From contig NCJK01000001.1 of NCBI GenBank assembly GCA_002282445.1, forward strand, positions 744,001 through 808,000: 64,000 nt of DNA. Reading direction: 5' to 3'. The position numbers were made by a program, and so were the translations under genes. The stretch comes from Burkholderiales bacterium 39-55-53 (lineage in GTDB: Bacteria; Pseudomonadota; Gammaproteobacteria; Burkholderiales; Burkholderiaceae_C). Positions 57,944-64,000 of the stretch are shown piece by piece; within the stretch, counting starts at the first letter, position 1; each line of letters begins with the position of its first letter. Under the pieces are notes generated by a model, which saw only the letters and a program-made list of their open reading frames with translations, was not told the origin of the DNA and did no database searches.

Positions 57944-58112
57944 GACAACTCCAATTCATCAGAATCAAATGTTTATTGATTTTGACAATATAAGTGCTGT
58001 GAAGCTATGTGTGCAGTGGAATTGCAGCTTTATGCGATTTATTTTTGCTTCACAGTCAATGCACACTTGTACTGCGAAGGTCTCTCGACAACGCTCTACA
58101 AGCGTTTGCGAG

Positions 58113-58118
58113 TAGAAT
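58113..58118 (+). promoter_or_regulatory. Probable -10 element of the element-borne tRNA-Ser
   Basis: TAGAAT lies 9 bp upstream of the first tRNA base. A hairpin AACGCT/AGCGTT (58090-58106) sits where the -35 region would be. No good TTGACA match is visible. The 184 bp between 57944 and 58127 hold no other gene. Confidence 0.4.
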
Positions 58119-58127
58119 CATTTTTGT

Positions 58128-58218
58128 GGAGAGATGGCAGAGTGGTCGAATGTACCTGACTCGAAATCAGGCGTAGGGTTTTCCCCTACCGAGGGTTCGA
58201 ATCCCTCTCTCTCCGCCA
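58128..58218 (+). tRNA. tRNA-Ser(CGA), complete copy carried by the element
   Basis: This is a 91-nt class II tRNA. The acceptor GGAGAGA pairs with TCTCTCC, followed by G and encoded CCA. The anticodon stem CCTGA/TCAGG encloses loop CTCGAAA with anticodon CGA (58162-58164). A long serine variable arm and T arm GAGGG TTCGAAT CCCTC are present. Compared with the broken chromosomal tRNA it differs in the acceptor, anticodon stem and variable arm, with the pairs kept. It is therefore a separate, functional-looking gene and not a copied fragment. It lies opposite in orientation to the broken gene and contains the 11-bp core at 58159-58169. Confidence 0.95.
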
Positions 58219-58231
58219 TAATTCTTTTTGA

Positions 58232-59440
58232 TTACTTATTGGGTTCACTCTCCCAATCTTCGTAACCAAGTCTGTTGATGTTTCTCATCAACTGTCCCCC
58301 AAGCTGCTTTGCGTAATGCTCTTGAATCATCGCTACTGATGTTCGACAGTTATTCGCAATTTCGTAGATTGGTGCACCCCTCAACAGTCTGAAACAAATG
58401 TAAGTCGAACGCAACGACACAAAGTCACGCTTTGTAGGTGGTGTTGTCTTAGTGTGCTTCAGCTTCGTTTTCTCAAGAATCTTGTTGAACATTGTTCTGT
58501 GATGAACCAAGAACAACTTCTCAGTTGAGTCTTTTGCTTTTGCGTGAGTCATTCCTCTACGCTTCAAGATGCGCTCGTAAGCAGCAACAGCACCATAAAA
58601 ACTCTGACAGTTCCCAATTCCTCGTTTACCTTTGATGTTCGAGATGACTAAGATTCGCTTGTCAGTTGTCTTTTCTTTGACGATTTTTACATCGCAGAAA
58701 CGACATGCATTCATCTCTCCAACACGCATTCCTGTATTTGTTCCAAAAATCACATAGTCGTAGAGTTCAAGTGCATGTTGATGCAGCAGCTTGTCTCTTG
58801 TACTCAAATACTCAGCATGTGCAGCAATTGTTCGATGTAACTTTGAGTACTCGTGTGCAGTAAACCACGCTCTAGTTGAGTTGTTCTTCTTTGTGTCGTA
58901 TTCATCTTTGAACTGTGGCAACTGTTTCAAGATGCCTTGTCTGAACGCATAGTTCAAGACCATTCTGATAGCGTTCTTGTACTGATGCAAAGTGCCACGC
59001 TTGATGCTTGGGTACGCAGCGACCATGTCTTCTTTGTACTTGTGCCAAGCTGTGTTGTCGATAGTCTGAACAGCTACTTTCTTGAAATAGTCTTTGACTC
59101 TTGAGTTCAAGATGCCTTCAATGCCCTCGTATGTCTTCAGACTACGCTGCCCTCTGTCCACAAACATACTTTTATAGTTAGCAAGTGCTTCGTCTGCTAA
59201 CTTGCCAAACTCATGCTTTGGAGACGAAATCTCGCCACTTGCAATCTCTGTCTGCTTGCTGAAATACCAATCTTTAGCGAACGCTTTTGCAGCTTCAAGG
59301 TGCTTTTGCTTTGTTGATGCTCGTAAGTATTTGCCCTTGAAGTGAAATCCACACCACCAAAAAGGCGAACCACTACGCATGAAGACATGCACTTTGCCTT
59401 CAAGAATCGTTACAGATTGGGGGAGTTTGTTATCAGTCAT
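58232..59440 (-). CDS. Tyrosine-type site-specific integrase of the element
   Basis: This 402-residue integrase has an N-terminal arm-binding region, a core-binding domain (about 80-180) and a catalytic domain. Arg239 (GTNTGMRVGEM), Lys270/272 (NIKGKRG), Arg344 (FVSLRSTYI) and the nucleophile Tyr376 (IQEHYAKQ) are present. The two histidines of the classical HxxR and H/W boxes are replaced (VSLR and NNC), as in one large group of phage-type integrases. It lies 127 bp inside the right attachment site and is read in the same direction as the host tRNA promoter, which may drive it. Confidence 0.9.
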   Translation of the reverse strand: MTDNKLPQSVTILEGKVHVFMRSGSPFWWCGFHFKGKYLRASTKQKHLEAAKAFAKDWYFSKQTEIASGEISSPKHEFGKLADEALANYKSMFVDRGQRSLKTYEGIEGILNSRVKDYFKKVAVQTIDNTAWHKYKEDMVAAYPSIKRGTLHQYKNAIRMVLNYAFRQGILKQLPQFKDEYDTKKNNSTRAWFTAHEYSKLHRTIAAHAEYLSTRDKLLHQHALELYDYVIFGTNTGMRVGEMNACRFCDVKIVKEKTTDKRILVISNIKGKRGIGNCQSFYGAVAAYERILKRRGMTHAKAKDSTEKLFLVHHRTMFNKILEKTKLKHTKTTPPTKRDFVSLRSTYICFRLLRGAPIYEIANNCRTSVAMIQEHYAKQLGGQLMRNINRLGYEDWESEPNK

Positions 59441-59566
59441 TTGGACTACACATTTGGGTCATCATTGAAAAATGATACTCCCAAAACTGATAATTGTGTA
59501 GTCCGTGTGTAGCTGCACAAAACCGATAAAAGCTAGTGTTTATGCGCTATAGAGAACGAAGTTGGC

Positions 59567-59577
59567 TGATTTCGAGT
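59567..59577 (-). other. Attachment site copy (right end of the element)
   Basis: TGATTTCGAGT is identical to the copy at 48633-48643. It sits in the anticodon loop region of the 5' tRNA-Ser half. The next bases on the element side (GCCAAC on the minus strand) do not restore the tRNA. Confidence 0.85.
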
Positions 59578-59608
59578 CAAGTACATTCGACCACTCTGCC
59601 ACTTCTCC
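59567..59608 (-). pseudogene. 5' half of chromosomal tRNA-Ser(CGA), broken by insertion
   Basis: Read on the minus strand this starts GGAGAAG (acceptor 5' strand), continues with the D arm GCAGAGTGGTCGAATG and the anticodon 5' stem CTTGA, and stops being tRNA-like after CTCGAAATCA. Together with 48585-48632 it makes a 90-nt tRNA-Ser(CGA). It keeps its promoter side, so a truncated transcript should still be made and run into the element. Confidence 0.9.
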
Positions 59609-59636
59609 TGATTCGGTGTCGTTTGTCGAAGCGGCA

Positions 59637-59642
59637 ATTCTA
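59637..59642 (-). promoter_or_regulatory. Probable -10 element of the chromosomal tRNA-Ser
   Basis: TAGAAT on the minus strand lies directly after the stop codon of the lipoprotein gene and 28 bp before the first tRNA base. It matches the -10 of the element's own tRNA. After insertion it points toward the integrase gene. Confidence 0.45.
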
Positions 59643-60122
59643 TCAGGGGCGACGTGCGCCAGCGCCACCCAAAGGCTGCACCACCACGCCCGCACCAGCA
59701 GGTGCGCCGCCTGTGCTGCCGACCAGGCCAACGGTCATCGAGGCCAATGAACCGCTAAACAAACCACTGTCTTCAATCTCAATCGTGGCCGAGCGATCAC
59801 CACGGGTGAACACCAGCAAACTCTTTTTGCCACGCACCGAAGCCACCATGGTCCAACCTTGGCGAGGCAACTGATCTGCAAAGAAGTTGTAGCTGGCATT
59901 GGCATCTGTCGGTACTTCAAACACCGCACGGCCTAACCAAGCCTCGCCTACGCCAAAAATCAGCGACTCAGCGGTGCGCAGTTTGGTACCCGTAGGCATG
60001 GGCATGCGTCCAAACTGGTCCATGCTGGGGCGTTGGGCATTGTCTGTATTGCTTTGCGAATCATTGGTTGTGCCGCAGGCGGTCAACAACGCTGTAGCCA
60101 ACAAGAGAAGGAGTTTTTTCAC
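59643..60122 (-). CDS. Hypothetical lipoprotein
   Basis: This 159-residue product has a lipoprotein signal (MKKLLLLLATALLTAC with lipobox LTAC, modified Cys16). The mature part has a compact domain with FEVPTDANASYNFFADQLPR and QGWTMVASVRGKKSLLVFTRG, a pattern seen in small periplasmic lipoproteins of Burkholderiales. The C-terminus is Gly/Ala-rich. The function is unknown. It lies between serS and the tRNA-Ser gene. Confidence 0.75.
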   Translation of the reverse strand: MKKLLLLLATALLTACGTTNDSQSNTDNAQRPSMDQFGRMPMPTGTKLRTAESLIFGVGEAWLGRAVFEVPTDANASYNFFADQLPRQGWTMVASVRGKKSLLVFTRGDRSATIEIEDSGLFSGSLASMTVGLVGSTGGAPAGAGVVVQPLGGAGARRP

Positions 60123-60166
60123 AGCGTTCTTTCTTTCAATTTTTGCGAACTGTATCAGCCGCGAAA

Positions 60167-61513
<1,347 letters not shown>

Positions 61514-61819
61514 TTAAGCTGCTGCGTGTTGAAACACACGAATACGGGGCGCAATTTTGTCGTGCAGCGTGCGGGAAGCCACACGCATGTCAAACTCAGA
61601 TTGCAAATTCATCCAAAAGCGTGGGTCCATTTTGAAAAACAGCCCCAAACGCAAAGCGGTATCGGCAGTGATGGGACGCACGCCGTTCACCACATCGCTG
61701 ATGCGGCTGGGTGACACATCAATGTCAGCTGCCAACTGACGCGCAGAAATACCCATAGGTTTCATGAAATCTTCCAACAAGATTTCACCTGGGTGAATTT
61801 CGTCGAGCAATTTAGTCAT
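61514..61819 (-). CDS. higA: HigA-family antitoxin
   Basis: This 101-residue protein has the HigA/VapI helix-turn-helix pattern PGEILLEDFMKPMGISARQL, DIDVSPSRISDVVNGVRPIT and DTALRLGLFFKMDPRFWMNL. It binds its own operator and neutralises HigB. It follows higB by 11 bp, the toxin-first order typical of hig loci. Confidence 0.92.
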   Translation of the reverse strand: MTKLLDEIHPGEILLEDFMKPMGISARQLAADIDVSPSRISDVVNGVRPITADTALRLGLFFKMDPRFWMNLQSEFDMRVASRTLHDKIAPRIRVFQHAAA

Positions 61820-61830
61820 GACATTTACTC

Positions 61831-62109
61831 CTAGTGGTAGTCCACGATTTCAACTTGATGTGCGCCGTCTTCACGCCACACAAAACAGATGCGCCATTGC
61901 GCATTGATTCGCATGCTGTGCTGCCCAGCTCTGCCACCCTTGAGAGCTTCCAGCATGTTTCCGGGCGGAATTCGCAAACTCACCAAATCTGTTGCGGCAT
62001 GCAACTGCAACAATTTTCTTCTGGCCACACGCTCAATATTCCTAAAACGGGGGACCACACAGCTGTGAAACAGCGCCTCCGTATTGGGACAAAGAAACGA
62101 ATGAATCAT
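61831..62109 (-). CDS. higB: HigB-family mRNA interferase toxin
   Basis: This 92-residue RelE/ParE-fold toxin has LLQLHAATDLVSLRIPPGNMLEALKG and the C-terminal QHSMRINAQWRICFVW, typical of HigB-1 proteins that cut ribosome-bound mRNA. The antitoxin gene follows. A TATAAT box lies only six bases before the ATG, so the transcript may have little or no leader. Confidence 0.92.
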   Translation of the reverse strand: MIHSFLCPNTEALFHSCVVPRFRNIERVARRKLLQLHAATDLVSLRIPPGNMLEALKGGRAGQHSMRINAQWRICFVWREDGAHQVEIVDYH

Positions 62110-62115
62110 GGCTGA

Positions 62116-62121
62116 ATTATA
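62116..62121 (-). promoter_or_regulatory. Probable -10 element of higBA
   Basis: TATAAT on the minus strand lies six bases before the higB start codon. A transcript starting seven bases later would begin at or near the A of ATG. No strong -35 box is seen. Confidence 0.4.
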
Positions 62122-62157
62122 TTCTGCAACACGGAACCCGTTTTAAGGTATCTAAAT

Positions 62158-63096
62158 TTACTTCAAACCTTTGGGCAAGGGAAACTTGATGGTTTCTTCG
62201 ACGCCATCGAGTGTTCGTACAGACACGGCGCCTAGGGCGCGCATGCGGGCAATGACTTGTTGCACCAAGATATCGGGGGCGGATGCACCAGCGGTCAGGC
62301 CCACACGGGTGACACCTGCGAACCACTCTTCTCTGAGTTCTTCGGCGTTATCCACCATGTAACTTTGTGCACCTAAGCGCTGCGCCACGTCGCGCAGGCG
62401 GTTGCTGTTGGAGCTGGTGGGGCTGCCCACCACGATGACCAACTCCACCTCACTGCTGAGCACCTTCACCGCGTCTTGGCGGTTTTGGGTGGCATAGCAA
62501 ATATCTTGCATCTTGGGTTTACGGATATTGGGAAAGCGTGCCACCACAGCTTCGGTGATGTGCGCCGCATCGTCCACACTCAGCGTGGTCTGCGTCACCA
62601 CGGCCAAGCGTTCGGTTTGTCGAGGCTGCACCTTAGCCACATCGGCCACGTCTTCCACCAAGTAAATGCCGTCCAGCAACTGACCCATCGTGCCTTCGAC
62701 TTCGGGGTGGCCCTTGTGGCCAATCATGATGAACTCGAAGCCTTCTTTGTGAAGTTTGGCCACTTCCACATGCACTTTGGTGACCAGCGGGCAAGTGGCA
62801 TCAAACACGGTGAAGCCGCGTCGTGTCGCTTCTTCTTCCACCGCCTTAGGCACGCCGTGGGCGCTGAACACCAGCGTCGCACCTGCAGGCACATCGGCCA
62901 AATCTTCGATAAAAATCGCGCCTCGGCTCTTGAGGTCCTCCACCACATAGGTGTTGTGCACGATTTCGTGGCGAACATAGATAGGTGCACCAAACTTCTC
63001 AATTGCACGGTCCACGATGTCGATGGCGCGGTCCACGCCCGCACAAAAGCCGCGAGGCGTTGCGAGCACGATTTCTTGGAGGCTGTGATTGCTCAT
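62158..63096 (-). CDS. ispH: 4-hydroxy-3-methylbut-2-enyl diphosphate reductase
   Basis: IspH makes IPP and DMAPP in the last step of the MEP isoprenoid pathway, using an iron-sulfur cluster. The 312-residue protein has the three cluster cysteines in [12 protein letters not shown] (Cys18), [11 protein letters not shown] and [10 protein letters not shown]. The active-site Glu lies in the usual GTMGQ region (VEGTMGQ). An FKBP gene ends 5 bp upstream on the same strand, the common slpA-ispH pair. Confidence 0.96.
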   Translation of the reverse strand: MSNHSLQEIVLATPRGFCAGVDRAIDIVDRAIEKFGAPIYVRHEIVHNTYVVEDLKSRGAIFIEDLADVPAGATLVFSAHGVPKAVEEEATRRGFTVFDATCPLVTKVHVEVAKLHKEGFEFIMIGHKGHPEVEGTMGQLLDGIYLVEDVADVAKVQPRQTERLAVVTQTTLSVDDAAHITEAVVARFPNIRKPKMQDICYATQNRQDAVKVLSSEVELVIVVGSPTSSNSNRLRDVAQRLGAQSYMVDNAEELREEWFAGVTRVGLTAGASAPDILVQQVIARMRALGAVSVRTLDGVEETIKFPLPKGLK

Positions 63097-63101
63097 GGTG
63101 T

Positions 63102-63560
63102 TTACAAAATACCAATCACTTGCACTTCAAACGTCACAGGCTGGTTAGCCAGTGGGTGGTTGAAGTCAAACAGCACTTGGTCATTCGTGACTTGTTGCAC
63201 CGCGCCCGCAAACGAGCCTTGGCCGTTGGGCGCTGGGAACTGCACCACATCGCCCACGTTGTATTGCTCATCAGGGTCGCCAAACTCTTTGAGCAAGCTC
63301 TTGCTCACCCACTGTTGCATGTCTGGGTTGCGCTCACCAAACGCCAAACCAGCGGCCAGCTCAAACGTGGTGTGAGCACCTTCTTCAAGCCCCATCAAGC
63401 GTTGCTCCAGCGCAGGCGACAACTCACCCGAGCCCAGCGAGAGCGTGGCAGGTTTGTCGTTGAACGTGTTGATGACGTCGCCTTGCGGTCCCGAAAGCCG
63501 ATAGTGCAGCGTTAAAAAAGAAGCGGGGCCGATGGTAGGGTGAGCGTTAGAAGCAGTCAT
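63102..63560 (-). CDS. FKBP-type peptidyl-prolyl isomerase (SlpA-like)
   Basis: This 152-residue protein has the FKBP/SlyD pattern: [40 protein letters not shown] and the C-terminal [19 protein letters not shown]. The histidine-rich tail of SlyD is absent, and pairing with ispH favours SlpA. The start at 63560 is used; an upstream extension overlaps divergent radC. Confidence 0.88.
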   Translation of the reverse strand: MTASNAHPTIGPASFLTLHYRLSGPQGDVINTFNDKPATLSLGSGELSPALEQRLMGLEEGAHTTFELAAGLAFGERNPDMQQWVSKSLLKEFGDPDEQYNVGDVVQFPAPNGQGSFAGAVQQVTNDQVLFDFNHPLANQPVTFEVQVIGIL

Positions 63561-63603
63561 AGGACTCTCAATGTTAGACCGCCTATTGTAGAAAGCTCTC
63601 GCT

Positions 63604-64000
63604 ATGGACCGAATGCCCGAACCCATGACCATTGCCCAGCTACCCGCCGAGATGCGTCCGCGCGAAAAACTGCTCAAACACGGGGCTTCGGCGCTGACCG
63701 ACACCGAACTGCTGGCCCTGTTTCTGCGCACCGGCATCAAGGGCAAAAACGTGTTTGTGATGGCCCAAGAGCTGTTAGACCGCTTCAAGGGCTTTGCCGG
63801 CCTGATTCATGCCAGCGCAGCCGAGCTCAAAACCTGCAAAGGCATGGGCGGCGACGCCAAGCGCTCGCAGTTGGTGGCCGTGCTGGAAATGGCCCGCCGC
63901 GCCCTGACCCAACAATTAACTGAAACCACCGTGATGAATTCGCCCAATGCGGTGAAACAATACCTGCAGCTTGAACTGGCCCAACTCAAACACGAGGTAT
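63604..64000 (+). CDS. radC: RadC-family protein, 3' end outside the window
   Basis: The first 132 codons of a RadC (JAB/MPN) protein are present. The N-terminal helix-hairpin-helix-like region reads QLPAEMRPREKLLKHGASAL, TDTELLALFLRTGIKGKNV and CKGMGGDAKRSQLVAVLE. The C-terminal metalloprotease-like domain lies outside the window. The gene is divergent from the FKBP gene. The role of RadC is not settled; its name comes from an old repair phenotype. Confidence 0.9.
   Translation, partial: MDRMPEPMTIAQLPAEMRPREKLLKHGASALTDTELLALFLRTGIKGKNVFVMAQELLDRFKGFAGLIHASAAELKTCKGMGGDAKRSQLVAVLEMARRALTQQLTETTVMNSPNAVKQYLQLELAQLKHEV

Larger units (their letters stand above)
48633..59577. mobile_element. 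Integrative element inserted in tRNA-Ser(CGA), about 10.9 kb
   Basis: The limits are set by an 11-bp direct repeat that joins the two halves of one tRNA-Ser gene. Inside, base composition is visibly more AT-rich and codon choice differs from the flanks. It carries a tyrosine integrase at the right end, a second minimal recombinase, an HUH Rep-like protein, DUF6641- and DUF6876-like proteins common on plasmids and islands, and a complete tRNA-Ser(CGA). No capsid, tail, relaxase or mating-pair genes are visible, so transfer would need a helper. Cargo includes a transglycosylase/HEPN operon and a lone ModA. Confidence 0.88.

Noticed and set aside
48633-59577. The island as a prophage or conjugative element
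   Set aside because: No capsid, portal, terminase, tail, type IV secretion or classical relaxase genes are visible. The content fits a small integrative or satellite-like element.

Overview
The window is bacterial chromosome, most likely from a betaproteobacterium of the order Burkholderiales, probably Comamonadaceae. This is inferred from familiar gene neighbourhoods (lolA-ftsK, ribF-ileS-lspA, recJ beside an rpfE-like gene, lolC-lolD, a complete ccmABCDEFGHI operon, serS upstream of a serine tRNA) and from their protein sequences. No rRNA operon, CRISPR array or insertion sequence was seen.

Layout. 1-6.4 kb: a histidine kinase cut by the window edge, an orphan receiver protein, a DNA-deoxyinosine glycosylase, lolA, ftsK and trxB. 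6.5-16.7 kb: rpmB-rpmG, an acyl desaturase, an rRNA methyltransferase, purN, an HNH nuclease, ribF, ileS, lspA and a 2OG-Fe dioxygenase. 16.7-27.2 kb: a quinone oxidoreductase, two convergent DMT exporters, a Kef-type antiporter, an exported EndoU RNase with a probable immunity gene, gamma-glutamyltransferase, TctAB and a spermidine-synthase-like enzyme. 27.2-38.5 kb: recJ, an rpfE-like gene, lolCD, nhaR, a cysteine-free Rrf2 regulator, tatD, a PHP phosphoesterase, yciO, an M50 protease, trpS and a LuxR-type response regulator. 38.5-48.5 kb: the ccm operon for cytochrome c maturation, a FemAB-like transferase and a CLC-F type fluoride transporter. 59.6-64 kb: a lipoprotein, serS, higBA, ispH, an FKBP isomerase and the start of radC.

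The accessory part is an AT-rich island of about 10.9 kb (48633-59577) inserted in the anticodon loop of a chromosomal tRNA-Ser(CGA) gene. The two tRNA halves lie at opposite ends and share an 11-bp direct repeat. Neither half is restored at the junctions. Instead the island carries a complete but diverged tRNA-Ser(CGA) (58128-58218), in the opposite orientation, next to its tyrosine integrase. The insertion therefore breaks the host gene and supplies a replacement. The host tRNA promoter is left pointing at the integrase.

The island's cargo includes a tight three-gene operon: a 557-residue protein of unknown function, a tRNA-guanine-transglycosylase-fold protein resembling DpdA DNA-modification enzymes, and a HEPN-like protein with an Rx4H motif. 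It also carries an HUH-type Rep-like protein, a minimal tyrosine recombinase behind a roughly 500-bp repeat-rich non-coding region, a lone ModA, a secreted protein of unknown function, a zinc-ribbon protein and DUF6641- and DUF6876-like proteins. No phage structural or conjugation genes are visible. The best candidate for an undescribed system is the transglycosylase/HEPN operon on this tRNA-replacing element. Its function is inferred from motifs only.
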